Program-made: the position numbers and the translations under genes | NCBI GenBank assembly: GCA_019410105.1 | Contig: DXTB01000001.1 | Coordinates: forward strand, 124,001-188,000 | From: Clostridiales bacterium | GTDB lineage: Bacteria; Bacillota_A; Clostridia; Oscillospirales; Oscillospiraceae | Length of the DNA stretch: 64,000 bases | Reading direction: 5' to 3' | In this document: positions 33,634 to 42,589 of the stretch, piece by piece | Layout of the letters: each line of letters starts with the position of its first letter | How positions within the stretch are numbered: the first letter of the stretch is position 1 | The notes under the pieces: model-generated | Told to the model about the DNA's origin: nothing | The model's input: only the letters and a program-made list of their open reading frames with translations | Database searches by the model: none

Positions 33634-34101
33634 ATGTATCAGATGGATGCGATCGATTACGCAATTCTGGAAATCCTCAAGGACGACGGCAGATGCACCT
33701 ACTCAGACATTGCGGAACAGGTGAACCTGTCCCGGGTGGCGGTCCGGGAACGTATTGCCGCCATGAAAAAGGAAGGCATTATTCATGGATTCACAGTGGT
33801 CATTGATGCAAAAGCCTATCAGCGGTTGGCATCGGTGTTTATGGATGTAGAAGTGGAGCCCAGCAAACTGGTGTCTGTAGCGCGGACATTGGCAGCCAAA
33901 GAAGAAATTGCTATTGTTTCCCAGCACACCGGTGTTACTGGATTACATGTTCACGCCTATATTGATAACGTAGACCGACTTTCCCAATTTCTGGAGGAGC
34001 ATATTTACAGCATTGACGGTGTAAAGAGCATCCAGTCTCATCTGCTGATCCGACAGTATAAAACAAATTCCTATTTGGCCAGATATCGAGATGAGGATTA
34101 A
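33634..34101 (+). CDS. Lrp/AsnC-family transcriptional regulator
   Basis: A 155-residue regulator with an N-terminal helix-turn-helix (DAIDYAILEILKDDGRCTYS, then IAEQVNLSRVAVRERIAAMK) and a C-terminal RAM domain (about 65-150) that binds small ligands, often amino acids or organic acids, at a dimer interface. ATG 33634 follows AGGGGGTTG. It probably controls the transporter and catabolic genes downstream. A long perfect inverted repeat closes the unit. Confidence 0.9.
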   Translation: MYQMDAIDYAILEILKDDGRCTYSDIAEQVNLSRVAVRERIAAMKKEGIIHGFTVVIDAKAYQRLASVFMDVEVEPSKLVSVARTLAAKEEIAIVSQHTGVTGLHVHAYIDNVDRLSQFLEEHIYSIDGVKSIQSHLLIRQYKTNSYLARYRDED

Positions 34102-34111
34102 CAGAAGACCC

Positions 34112-34179
34112 TGCTATCCGCAGAAAAGATCCCCGGCAGACAGTTATGCGTCTGCCGGGGATCTTTTCTGCGGATAGCA
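34112..34179. repeat. Perfect 30-bp inverted repeat after the Lrp gene
   Basis: Arms 34112-34141 and 34150-34179 are exact reverse complements, with an 8-base loop. The left arm begins tgctatccgcagaaaagatc. No T-run follows the right arm. The stem is much longer than the terminators elsewhere in the window (9-17 bp). It may terminate transcription from the left via the internal TTTT, or be a mobile-element or regulatory relic. Confidence 0.85.
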
Positions 34180-34514
34180 CAGTATTGATGATGGTTACGT
34201 TTAGAAAGAAATTGGAGTCTAATATGTTATTTTGAAACGCAAAAATTTTGACAAAAAGGGCGCTGCTTTATGATAAATATTAATAAAATTTATGCATTAT
34301 GTGAAATACGGCAAAATAGAGTTGTGCTTTTCATACAAACTTTGTGGAATCTTCGTTTTGGACATGATTCGTGTCGAATACAAACACAAGGAAATCTTCC
34401 ACTGTGATACATTATAGCTAGAGCAAAAAAATCGCGATGGCGGGAGACCGCGGCTCAACATATCTCAGCGGATGCGCAGCCGCCGGGAAGAAGTGTGAAA
34501 AGGAGAGTTTCCAC
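34180..34514 (+). promoter_or_regulatory. AT-rich upstream region of the anion transporter gene
   Basis: No gene. TTGACA at 34249-34254 and TATGAT at 34270-34275 have a short 15-base spacer and could be the transporter promoter; the region to the right (34,300-34,430) is also AT-rich and could bind the Lrp-type regulator. An in-frame upstream ATG at 34437 lacks a ribosome binding site, unlike the ATG at 34515. Confidence 0.45.
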
Positions 34515-35936
34515 ATGGCAAACACAGAGTTTGGAAAAGACAAGATCAAGCGGGTCATCTGTTTGGTTTTGATCTTCGGTGGCTTTGCGATTCTACACAA
34601 TTTCGTTCCCGAAGGTCTGGATCAGGCTGGTTGGGATGGTTTCCTGGTCCTGTTCGTTACGGTACTTCTCTGGCTGACAGAGGCGGTCCCCATGGCGGTC
34701 ACATCCATATTCGCTTTGTTCTTCGGCGCATGGGTAGGCTTTGAGACGGAGGCTACGATCCTGTCCGGTTTTGCCGGCACCGGCGTGTTCTTCCTGCTGG
34801 GCACCATGATCATTGGCCAGATCTTCTCCAAGGTCGGCCTTGGCAAGCGCCTTTCTCTATACGTTCTGCCGATGTTCGGCAACAAAGCAAAGTTGGTCCT
34901 GCTGAGTGTGATGCTGGGCACCTGCTTGGTTTCCATGTTCCTGGCGGATATCCCCACTGCGCTGATCTTCTTCGGCATCTGCTCTCCACTGCTAGAAAAG
35001 AACAGCTGTGAGCCTGGAAAGTCTAACTTTGGCAAGGCCCTGATGCTGGGAATTCCCGTGGGCGCGGCCCTGGGCGGTATCGGCACGCCTGCCGGCAGTG
35101 GCATGAACGCTGTGACCATGTCTCTGCTCAAGAGTATCTGCGGCGTGGAGATCTCCTTCGCCCAGTGGTCTATTGTAGGCGTTCCCGTGGCCATTGTCAG
35201 CCTGGTCTTGGCGTGGCTGTTTCTGTGCCTGGTGTTCAAGCCGGAAATTAATGTGGTCAAGGGGCTGGATTCTCTAAAGGATGACCGCAAGAACCTGCCG
35301 CCTCTTCGCAGCAGTGAACTGAGATTTACCATCGTGTTCGCCGTCATGGTGGTCATGTGGTTCGTCCCTAAAAAGATCGGCATTGACATGTACATGACCA
35401 CTTGGCTGGGTATCTTTGTGATGTCCCTGCCCGGCATGGACATGGTGGATTGGAAGGAAATGAATGGGCGTATCGACTGGTCCGCCATTCTGATCTGCGG
35501 TGCCGCTACGGCGTTGGCTACGGTGGTTGCCAATCTGGGCACTGGCGCATGGCTCAGTGGTATTCTGGCGAACCTGTTCCTGAGCCGGGTCGCCGGTATG
35601 GGACTGCTGGTGTTGCTGCTGGTTATCAACATCATGATGATGGTCGGCCACTATCCCATGCCCCAGGGTGTTTCGCTGGCCGGTCTGTGCCTGCCTGTCG
35701 TTGGTGCTTTGGCGCTGGATCTGGGCTTGAATCCTATCGCAGTTTGCCTGCCTGTGTGCATGTCCACCAGCATGCTGCTCTTGGTTCCTATTGATCCCAC
35801 CTGCTACACCACCTATTCCGGAGGATACTGGAAGATCAAGGACATGATGAGCACCGGCGTGGTCATTACCCTTGGCTATGTTGTGGTTTGCTCCGTCTGG
35901 ACTGCTGTGGTTGCCGGAATCGGCCTATTGGGCTGA
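34515..35936 (+). CDS. DASS-family (SLC13) divalent anion:Na+ symporter
   Basis: A 473-residue membrane transporter with 11-12 spans. DASS hallmarks include the two hairpin SNT-like regions: GIGTPAGSGMNAVTMSLLK, and a C-terminal block around PMPQGVSLAGLCLPVVGALA. Relatives import citrate, succinate, tartrate or other dicarboxylates with sodium. The gene heads the catabolic set (oxidoreductase, CoA-transferase, UbiX, UbiD), so its cargo is presumably that pathway's organic-acid substrate. The start is ATG 34515 after AAGGAG. Confidence 0.9.
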   Translation: MANTEFGKDKIKRVICLVLIFGGFAILHNFVPEGLDQAGWDGFLVLFVTVLLWLTEAVPMAVTSIFALFFGAWVGFETEATILSGFAGTGVFFLLGTMIIGQIFSKVGLGKRLSLYVLPMFGNKAKLVLLSVMLGTCLVSMFLADIPTALIFFGICSPLLEKNSCEPGKSNFGKALMLGIPVGAALGGIGTPAGSGMNAVTMSLLKSICGVEISFAQWSIVGVPVAIVSLVLAWLFLCLVFKPEINVVKGLDSLKDDRKNLPPLRSSELRFTIVFAVMVVMWFVPKKIGIDMYMTTWLGIFVMSLPGMDMVDWKEMNGRIDWSAILICGAATALATVVANLGTGAWLSGILANLFLSRVAGMGLLVLLLVINIMMMVGHYPMPQGVSLAGLCLPVVGALALDLGLNPIAVCLPVCMSTSMLLLVPIDPTCYTTYSGGYWKIKDMMSTGVVITLGYVVVCSVWTAVVAGIGLLG

Positions 35937-36033
35937 TTTTGAAAGTTCCATTTCTCCACTGATTGACCAGCAGTGAAGGCGCTGCATTGGTTTTCTGTCG
36001 GATGCACATTCTGTAAGGAGGTTTTATCCAAAT

Positions 36034-36567
36034 ATGATGTGGGAATTCAAATTCTATTCCCGCGGCGGTCAGGGCGCGGTTACGGCCGCCAAGATCCTGG
36101 TCAATGCCGCAATTCTGGAGGGCAAGTTTGCGCAGGCGATTCCATCTTATGGCCAGGAGCGTAAAGGGGCCCCCGTGTTCACTTACGCACGTATCTCCGA
36201 CACACCCATTGATGTGAAGGCATACGTCTACCGTCCCAACTGCGTTATCGACTTTGATCCCAGTTTGAAGGAACTGGGCATCGACAGTGCCGAGGGTGCC
36301 CGTCCCGGTGCCACACTTGTGGTCAATACCAACGACGCTTCTTATGTCAACGAGGCGTTTGGGCACGTCACTAGGATCGACGCTGACAAGATCACCCACG
36401 AGCTGCTGGGTGAGGTCCCCCCAAACGTTGCAATGCTGGGTGCCCTGGCCAAAGCGACCGACTGTGTCTCTCTGGATAGCCTGAGGAAAGCTGTTCAGAT
36501 GAAAATTCCTGGAAAGGCTGGTGAGATGAATGCAGAAACTTGTGCAGCAGCGTACAGAAATGCTTAA
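36034..36567 (+). CDS. Pyruvate-type 2-oxoacid:ferredoxin oxidoreductase gamma subunit
   Basis: A 177-residue gamma subunit. FYSRGGQGAVTAAKILVNAA is the family N-terminal motif, followed by AIPSYGQERKGAPVFTYARI. This is the CoA-binding domain of the four-subunit enzyme. TAAGGAGG lies upstream. The start may be the first or second Met (ATGATG, 34 bases after the ribosome-site region). It overlaps the delta subunit gene by 38 bases. Confidence 0.9.
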   Translation: MMWEFKFYSRGGQGAVTAAKILVNAAILEGKFAQAIPSYGQERKGAPVFTYARISDTPIDVKAYVYRPNCVIDFDPSLKELGIDSAEGARPGATLVVNTNDASYVNEAFGHVTRIDADKITHELLGEVPPNVAMLGALAKATDCVSLDSLRKAVQMKIPGKAGEMNAETCAAAYRNA

Positions 36568-36841
36568 GAGCATGCCCAAGCTCCTGGGGCCCATCTCCGT
36601 AAAAGTTTCTGATGTACATACCGGTGCCTGGCGTTACCGCCGCCCGGTGGTTCGTGACAACGACTGCGTACGCTGCGGGATCTGCGCAGAGTACTGTCCC
36701 TGCGGCGTTATTGAAAACACGAATGATAAGGTGGTTATCGACTATACCTACTGCAAGGGCTGCGGCATCTGCACGGTGGAGTGCCCCAAGAAGGCCATCG
36801 ACTTTGTTCTGGAATCTGACTGTGAAAGGGAGTGTGAGTGA
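36530..36841 (+). CDS. Pyruvate-type 2-oxoacid:ferredoxin oxidoreductase delta subunit
   Basis: A 103-residue dicluster ferredoxin subunit. Clusters are bound by CVRCGICAEYCPCG and CKGCGICTVECPKK. The N-terminal 45 residues are the usual PorD extension that docks on the complex. It overlaps the gamma gene and is separated from alpha by three bases. The order gamma-delta-alpha-beta is the archaeal/clostridial Por pattern. Confidence 0.9.
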   Translation: MQKLVQQRTEMLKSMPKLLGPISVKVSDVHTGAWRYRRPVVRDNDCVRCGICAEYCPCGVIENTNDKVVIDYTYCKGCGICTVECPKKAIDFVLESDCERECE

Positions 36842-36844
36842 TCC

Positions 36845-38044
36845 ATGGGTGTGATTAAGGCATTAGACGGCAACGCAGCGATTGCGCACGGTGTTATGCG
36901 TTCCAAGGTCCAGCTGGTAGCGGCTTACCCCATCACCCCACAGACTCCCATTGTTGAGACCATCTCCTCCCTGATCGACAAGAAGGAGTATGATGCGACC
37001 TACATTACCGTGGAGTCCGAGCACTCCGCCCTGAGCGCCGTGATCGGCGCCGCTTCCACCGGTGTGCGCACCTTCACCGCCAGCGCCTCCCACGGTCTGG
37101 CTCTCATGCACGAGGTCACCGGCGTGGCCTCCGCTTCCCGGCTGCCTGTGGTCATGGCTGTGGTCAGCCGTGCTATCCCCGGCCCCATGTGCCTGTGGTG
37201 CGACCACTCCGATATCATGACCCAGCGGGACCAGGGCTGGATCCAGCTCTTTGCCGAGAGTCCCCAGGAGGGCCTGGATTTCACCATGATCGCCTATCGC
37301 ACCAGTGAGGACGAGCGGGTTCTGACCCCCACCATGGTAGATATCGACGGCTTCTACTGTTCCCATCTGACTGAGCCCGTCGATGTTCCCACCGAGGATG
37401 AAGCGGAACGGTTTATCAGTGAGTTCCGGCCTGTTAACGCCCAGCTGAACACTGATATGCCCTACGCCATCGACAACCTGAGTTCTCCCGCCATCTTTAC
37501 TGAGATCAAGCGGTCTCAGGATCTGGGGATGCGGGCCGCCGCCGCTGTGCTGGATGAACGTTTTGAGGAGTTCGACAAGATCTTCGGCCGCAAGTACGCC
37601 CGCGTTATGTGCGACGGTGTTGAGGATGCCGATACCGTAATTGTCTGCATGGGCTCCATGTCCGGCACCGTCCGCCATGTGGTGCGCCAGCTGCGCAGCG
37701 AAAGTAAGAAGGTGGGAATCGCCCGTGTGGTCTGTTTCCGCCCCTTCCCCAAAACTGAGCTTGCCGAGGCCCTGAGGGGCGTGAAGAACGTGGCCGTTAT
37801 TGATCGTGTCTCTGCAATGGGGTCCTTCGGCCCCCTGTACGAGGAAGTGCTGGCCAGCATGAAGATGAGCGGCAACAACGCTAACGCATACAGCTTTGTC
37901 GCCGGCCTGGGCGGCCGCGACATTTGGGAGCAGACCGTGGAGAATGTGTTCGCCAAGGCGGAAGAGATGGGCGCCAGGAATGCTCCCTGCAAGGAGCCCA
38001 TCTGGATCGATCTGAAGGAAGATGAGGTGCTGACGAATGGCTGA
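36845..38044 (+). CDS. Pyruvate-type 2-oxoacid:ferredoxin oxidoreductase alpha subunit
   Basis: A 399-residue alpha subunit. VAAYPITPQTPIVETISSL and VESEHSALSAVIGAASTGVR are the signatures, and CDHSDIMTQRDQGWIQLFAE is the PorA-type loop near the active site. It works with beta to cleave a 2-oxoacid and form acyl-CoA. The Por-type rather than Kor-type sequence distinguishes it from the set at 12.9-15.5 kb. The substrate could be pyruvate, phenylglyoxylate or another 2-oxoacid, and context does not decide. Confidence 0.9.
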   Translation: MGVIKALDGNAAIAHGVMRSKVQLVAAYPITPQTPIVETISSLIDKKEYDATYITVESEHSALSAVIGAASTGVRTFTASASHGLALMHEVTGVASASRLPVVMAVVSRAIPGPMCLWCDHSDIMTQRDQGWIQLFAESPQEGLDFTMIAYRTSEDERVLTPTMVDIDGFYCSHLTEPVDVPTEDEAERFISEFRPVNAQLNTDMPYAIDNLSSPAIFTEIKRSQDLGMRAAAAVLDERFEEFDKIFGRKYARVMCDGVEDADTVIVCMGSMSGTVRHVVRQLRSESKKVGIARVVCFRPFPKTELAEALRGVKNVAVIDRVSAMGSFGPLYEEVLASMKMSGNNANAYSFVAGLGGRDIWEQTVENVFAKAEEMGARNAPCKEPIWIDLKEDEVLTNG

Positions 38045-38903
38045 ACTGGATCTGCTGAGCAAAGGTTTGACGACCTGCCAGGGCTGCCCCCTGGAACTGA
38101 TGAGCCGAGCTTCTCTGGAGGTTTTAGGCTCCAAGACCATTACCCTGACCCCTCCTAGCTGCTCTGCCATTCTGACGGGCAGCGGCGATGAGACCGGCTG
38201 GGGTGTCCCCTCTCTGCAGACCGTTCTGATGAGCCTGCCCGCGTTTGCCTCTGGCGTTTCCGAGGCCCTGAAAATCCAAGGCAGGAACGATGTGACAGTC
38301 CTGGGTGTGGCCGGCGATGGCGGCACCTTTGACATCGGCTTCCAGGCGCTGTCCGGTGCCATCGAGCGCGGTCACAAAGCGGTGTTCCTCTGCTACGACA
38401 ATGAGGCTTATATGAACACAGGCGGCCAACGATCCAGTGCCACAACTCTGGGCGCTTCCACCAAGACCACCCCCACCGGCAAAAAGGAGGTCAGCAAAAA
38501 CATCGACTTCATGCTGCTCCACACGCCTCTGGCCTACCAGGCCACCGCCTCCGTAGGCAACATCAAGGACTTCAAGCGCAAGCTGGCCAAGGCGGCCTCT
38601 AAGGACGGTCCCTGCTTCATTCACGTGCTGACGCCTTGCCCCTCCGGCTGGAAATTTCCAACTGATCAAACCATACAGATGGCCAAGCTGGCTGTCAAGT
38701 GCGGCGCATGGCTACAGTTTGAGCGCGAGGATGGCAAGATCACCATCAACCAGAAACCTGTTGATTTTGAGTTGATCAACGAGTATCTGTCCAAGCAGAA
38801 ACGATTTAACCGTGTCACCGACGAGATCCGTGCACGGATTATCGCCGAGGCCAAGAACCGCTACGAGACCCTGCAGCGCCTGTCGGAGCTGGACTGCGTG
38901 TGA
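38037..38903 (+). CDS. Pyruvate-type 2-oxoacid:ferredoxin oxidoreductase beta subunit
   Basis: A 288-residue TPP-binding subunit. LTTCQGCPLELMSR holds two of the cluster cysteines, LGVAGDGGTFDIGFQALSGA is the TPP/Mg motif, and YDNEAYMNTGGQRSSATTLG is conserved in PorB. HVLTPCPSGW carries the last cluster Cys. It overlaps alpha by eight bases and is followed by a terminator, so the four subunits end here as a unit. Confidence 0.9.
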   Translation: MAELDLLSKGLTTCQGCPLELMSRASLEVLGSKTITLTPPSCSAILTGSGDETGWGVPSLQTVLMSLPAFASGVSEALKIQGRNDVTVLGVAGDGGTFDIGFQALSGAIERGHKAVFLCYDNEAYMNTGGQRSSATTLGASTKTTPTGKKEVSKNIDFMLLHTPLAYQATASVGNIKDFKRKLAKAASKDGPCFIHVLTPCPSGWKFPTDQTIQMAKLAVKCGAWLQFEREDGKITINQKPVDFELINEYLSKQKRFNRVTDEIRARIIAEAKNRYETLQRLSELDCV

Positions 38904-38919
38904 TTTGAACTCTCACGTA

Positions 38920-38969
38920 CACAGGGCGCTGCTCCCGCTTACCTCCGGAACAGCGTCCTGTGCATTTTT
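38920..38969 (+). terminator. Terminator after the 2-oxoacid oxidoreductase genes
   Basis: The stem cacagggcgctg / cagcgtcctgtg (one G-U) with a 19-base loop is followed shortly by five T. Confidence 0.75.
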
Positions 38970-39020
38970 GCGCCCCTGTTTCTCTCATCTTACTCATTTT
39001 TTAAAAGGAGAATTGTCTCT

Positions 39021-40577
39021 ATGGCAAAGATAATTTCTGTCTCCGAGGCTGTGGACCTGATCCATAACGGTATGACCGTCGGAATCAGCGGCTTTGGCGC
39101 GTACGCCTCCCCTGACAGTATTCTGGAAGGAATTGGAAAAAAGTTCCGGGAGCAGAACAGCCCCCGGGATCTGACCATTGTTTCCGGCGTGGCACCCGGC
39201 GACTTTGATGACAACGGCTGCGGCATGTCCAAGATCGCCGATGACGGCATTGTGGATACACTGATCGCCTCCCATCTGCGAATGTCCCCTCCTGTGGGGC
39301 GTGCCGTCAGTGAGAATAAGATTGCTGCTTACAGCATGCCGCTGGGCGTCTACGGGCAGCTGATGGCCGCTATCGGTGGCAAGCGCCCTGGCATTTTGAC
39401 CCATGTGGGCCTGCACACTTATGCAGACCCCCGTCACGAGGGATGCCGCATCAACAAGCGCGCCAAGGAGCAGGGACGTGAGATCGTCCAGCTGGTTCAG
39501 GTGGATGGCAAGGACTACTTGCTGTACAAGTCCTTTCACATCGACGCCTGCATCCTCCACGCCAGCTACGCCGATGAGTGCGGCAATATCTCCCTGCAGG
39601 ACGAGGCCGTCCGCGGTGAACTGCTGGAGCTGGCTGCTGCCGTCCATAACAATGGCGGAATCGTCATCATCGAGGTCAAGGACATTGTGAAAGCCGGTTC
39701 GTTGGATCCCCGACATGTCCTGATTCACAAGTCTTATGTGGACTATGTGGTCAAGGCGGAGAAACTGGACAATATCGCGCTGGCCTACAACCCCGGCATG
39801 ATTGGCGATGTCCGTGTTCCCACTGAAGGACGCATGAAGCCCATGCCCCTGACCTACAAGAAAATCATATCCCGCCGGGCCGCTCTGGAGCTGAAAAAGG
39901 ACTATCTGGTAAATCTGGGCATCGGCATCCCTGATGGCGTGGGCAATATCGCCAACGAGGAGGGAATCAGCGATCAGATCACGCTGTCTCTGGAAACCGG
40001 CGTGTACGGCGGTGTGCCGTTGGGCGGCCCTCTGTTCGGTGCCGCCCTGAACCCTGATTCCATTTCCCGCTCCTCCGATATGTTCACCACCTACGATGGC
40101 GGCGGCCTGGACATGACGGTACTGGGCTGCGCGGAGATCGATCCCACCGGCAATGTCAACGTCTCCAGATTTTCCGGCCGGTGCGTAGGCCCCGGTGGTT
40201 TCATCAACATTTCCCAGAACACGCCCAAGGTATGCTTCGCCTTTGGATTTACCTCCGGTAAGCAGGACATCGCTATTGAGGACGGCAGGCTGGTCATCCG
40301 TCAGGACGGCAGCGGTTTGAAGTTCAAGAAAGCTGTGGAGCATATCACGTTCTCTTCTGAGTATGCGCGGCAGACCCATCAGGAGGTCCTGTTCATCACG
40401 GAGCGTGCCGTATTCCGATTGATAGATGGAAAGATCGCCCTGACCGAGATCGCTCCCGGCGTGGATCTCCAAACTCACATCCTGGATAAAATGGAGTTTC
40501 AACCTGAGATCGCTCCTGACCTGAAGCTCATGGACGAGCGCCTGTTCCGTCCCGAGAAGATGGGGCTGACCCTTTAA
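39021..40577 (+). CDS. Fused alpha-beta CoA-transferase (acetate/3-oxoacid, YdiF-like)
   Basis: A 518-residue type I CoA-transferase with both halves in one chain. The N-terminal SGFGAYASPDSILEGIGKKF is the alpha half; the beta half starts near 280. The catalytic Glu is Glu325 in TLSLETGVYGG, which forms the glutamyl-CoA intermediate. YdiF-like enzymes shuttle CoA between short-chain acids and acetate or acetoacetate. Next to a 2-oxoacid oxidoreductase, it could conserve the acyl-CoA energy by making acetyl-CoA while releasing the acid. The start follows AAAAGGAG. Confidence 0.9.
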   Translation: MAKIISVSEAVDLIHNGMTVGISGFGAYASPDSILEGIGKKFREQNSPRDLTIVSGVAPGDFDDNGCGMSKIADDGIVDTLIASHLRMSPPVGRAVSENKIAAYSMPLGVYGQLMAAIGGKRPGILTHVGLHTYADPRHEGCRINKRAKEQGREIVQLVQVDGKDYLLYKSFHIDACILHASYADECGNISLQDEAVRGELLELAAAVHNNGGIVIIEVKDIVKAGSLDPRHVLIHKSYVDYVVKAEKLDNIALAYNPGMIGDVRVPTEGRMKPMPLTYKKIISRRAALELKKDYLVNLGIGIPDGVGNIANEEGISDQITLSLETGVYGGVPLGGPLFGAALNPDSISRSSDMFTTYDGGGLDMTVLGCAEIDPTGNVNVSRFSGRCVGPGGFINISQNTPKVCFAFGFTSGKQDIAIEDGRLVIRQDGSGLKFKKAVEHITFSSEYARQTHQEVLFITERAVFRLIDGKIALTEIAPGVDLQTHILDKMEFQPEIAPDLKLMDERLFRPEKMGLTL

Positions 40578-40598
40578 CAATTGCAGTCACAATAACCA

Positions 40599-40625
40599 GA
40601 GGCCGGGTGTACCGTGCCCGGCCTC
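40599..40625 (+). repeat. Short hairpin between the CoA-transferase and ubiX-like genes
   Basis: A 9-bp perfect stem (gaggccggg / cccggcctc) with a 9-base loop and a weak ATTTGT tail. It may reduce readthrough into the downstream pair. Confidence 0.6.
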
Positions 40626-40642
40626 ATTTGTGGAGGAACGTC

Positions 40643-41218
40643 ATGAAAAAACTGATCGTTGGAATCAGTGCTGCTGACGGCGTGCGTATCGGACAACGGC
40701 TGCTGGAACTGCTGTGGAAGATGCCGGAGGTGGAGACCCACCTCGTGATATCTCGGGCGGCGGAGCGGAATTTCCAGCTGGAGTGCGGCGCGAACGCCGC
40801 GGATGTCAAGGCGCTGGCGGATCACTGCTATGAGCCGGAGGATATGTCAGCGGCCATCGCCAGCGGATCCTTTATCACGGAGGGCATGATCGTGGCGCCA
40901 TGTAGCATGAAGACCCTGTCAGCAATCGCCCACGGCTATGCCGACAATCTCCTGGTCCGCGCAGCGGACGTCTGCCTGAAGGAGAAACGTCGGGTAGTCC
41001 TGATGCCACGGGAGACGCCGCTGAGCCTGATTCACTTGCGGAACCTGGTAACCGCCGCAGAGGCCGGCTGTGCTATCGTGCCGCCGATGATGACCTTCTA
41101 CAACCATCCAGAGGCACTCCCTGACCAGATTAACCATGTGGTTGGAAAAGCCCTTATGCAGTTCGACCTGACGCCGGACTGCTTCCGCCCCTGGGGCGGC
41201 CCCCAAACTGAAAAATAG
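40643..41218 (+). CDS. ubiX: UbiX-family flavin prenyltransferase
   Basis: A 191-residue protein that joins dimethylallyl phosphate to FMN to make the prenyl-FMN cofactor of UbiD enzymes. It has MKKLIVGISAADGVRIGQRL (UbiX N terminus, where GISGASG is usual), then ITEGMIVAPCSMKTLSAIAH and RRVVLMPRETPLSLIHLRNL, the standard FMN- and substrate-binding blocks. The AADG change in the first glycine loop is uncommon and could affect flavin contacts. GGAGG precedes ATG 40643. It lies 12 bases before the ubiD gene. Confidence 0.92.
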   Translation: MKKLIVGISAADGVRIGQRLLELLWKMPEVETHLVISRAAERNFQLECGANAADVKALADHCYEPEDMSAAIASGSFITEGMIVAPCSMKTLSAIAHGYADNLLVRAADVCLKEKRRVVLMPRETPLSLIHLRNLVTAAEAGCAIVPPMMTFYNHPEALPDQINHVVGKALMQFDLTPDCFRPWGGPQTEK

Positions 41219-41230
41219 GAGGATCGACTC

Positions 41231-42568
41231 ATGGATCTAAAAGATTGCCTGAAGAAAATGCAGGATGCAGGCCGGCTGGCCCATGTGACAACTCCGGTGG
41301 ACGCTGTTCACGAATTGGGGGGTGTCTGCGCGAAGCTGGACGGCGGCAAAGCATTGGTGTTTGATCATATAAAAGGCTATGATATGCCTGTCACCACCGG
41401 CATGTGGTGGAACCGCGAGAATGTGGCCGCAATTTTCGACACCCCGGTGGACCAGCTCTCCAGCCTGTTTGCCGAAGCCGTAGCCTCCCTGCACCAAAAT
41501 CCTGTAACGCCGGTGCTGATGGAAAATGCCCCTGCCCAGTCCGTTGTGATGCCCGAACCAGACCTGACTAAACTGCCCGTCCCTACCTTGGCGCTGCTAG
41601 ATGGCGGCCCGTATTTTGACAACTGCGTCATTCTTGCCAAGGACCCCGACACTGGTGTGCGCAATGCCTCCATCCATCGCCTGATGGTCACGGACAAGGA
41701 CCGCATGGGGATCCTGATGGACATGGGACGCCACCTGCGGGATTACTACGAGCGCGCGGAGGCCCGGGGCGTGCCCCTGGAGATTACCATTAATAACGGC
41801 GTGCACCCCGCTTACTTTGTGGCGGCAACCACTCCCAGCTCCGCGGCGCCAATAGATGAGGACGAGCTATCTGTGGCTTCTTATCTGCTGGGGGAGCCTG
41901 CCCGCCTGTGCAGGAGCCGTACGGTCGATGTGGAGGGAATTGCTGATGCCCAGATTGTGATCGAAGCCGAGATCTTGCCCTATGTCCGGGAGCCTGAGGG
42001 GCCATTCGGTGAAGTCAGTGGTTACTATGCCGCACAGGAGGACCGCTGGGTTGTCAGCGTGAAAGCCATCACCATGCAGATGGACCCGATCCTCCATCTG
42101 CTCCATCCGGGTCGCGAGGTCTGGAATGGTCAGGGACTGGGCCTGGAGGCAAATCTCTTCCGAACAATCAGCAAGCAGGTGAAGGGACTGAAGAAGGTCT
42201 ACATGACCCATGGCGGCAGCCATTATCATGTTGTGCTCCAGATGGACCCGCCTAGCAACGGCATGGCCAAAAACGCCATCTGTGCTGCGTTTGCGGCATT
42301 CTCTGATCTGCAGATGGTCACCGTCGTCAACAGTGACGTGAATATCTACGATGCGGAGGATGTGGAGCGCGCTATGGTGACCCGCTGCGACCCTGCCCGT
42401 GATATTGTCATCATTCCCGGCGCCTTTGGCCACGAGCTGAACCCCGTGGTCCACGACAATATGGCCGCAAAAATGGGATTCGACTGCACCTATCCCGTCC
42501 CCAAGCCGGCCTCCTATAACCGTGTCTCCTTTGCGGAGGTGAACATAGCCGACTACGAGGTCATCTGA
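41231..42568 (+). CDS. UbiD-family prenyl-FMN-dependent decarboxylase
   Basis: A 445-residue decarboxylase. The catalytic triad of UbiD enzymes is present: Arg150 (NASIHRLMV), Glu256 and Glu261 in EPEGPFGEVSGYY, with the five-residue spacing seen in Fdc1. HGGSHYHVVLQM and NSDVNIYDAEDVERAMVTR are further family blocks. Substrates in this family include hydroxybenzoates, gallate, cinnamates and heteroaromatic acids; sequence by eye does not pick one. Coupled with the UbiX-like gene and served by the LpdD-like protein upstream, it most resembles phenolic-acid decarboxylase systems. The start is preceded by AGGAGG. Confidence 0.9.
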   Translation: MDLKDCLKKMQDAGRLAHVTTPVDAVHELGGVCAKLDGGKALVFDHIKGYDMPVTTGMWWNRENVAAIFDTPVDQLSSLFAEAVASLHQNPVTPVLMENAPAQSVVMPEPDLTKLPVPTLALLDGGPYFDNCVILAKDPDTGVRNASIHRLMVTDKDRMGILMDMGRHLRDYYERAEARGVPLEITINNGVHPAYFVAATTPSSAAPIDEDELSVASYLLGEPARLCRSRTVDVEGIADAQIVIEAEILPYVREPEGPFGEVSGYYAAQEDRWVVSVKAITMQMDPILHLLHPGREVWNGQGLGLEANLFRTISKQVKGLKKVYMTHGGSHYHVVLQMDPPSNGMAKNAICAAFAAFSDLQMVTVVNSDVNIYDAEDVERAMVTRCDPARDIVIIPGAFGHELNPVVHDNMAAKMGFDCTYPVPKPASYNRVSFAEVNIADYEVI

Positions 42569-42589
42569 GGCTCTGTATTGCCATGACAA

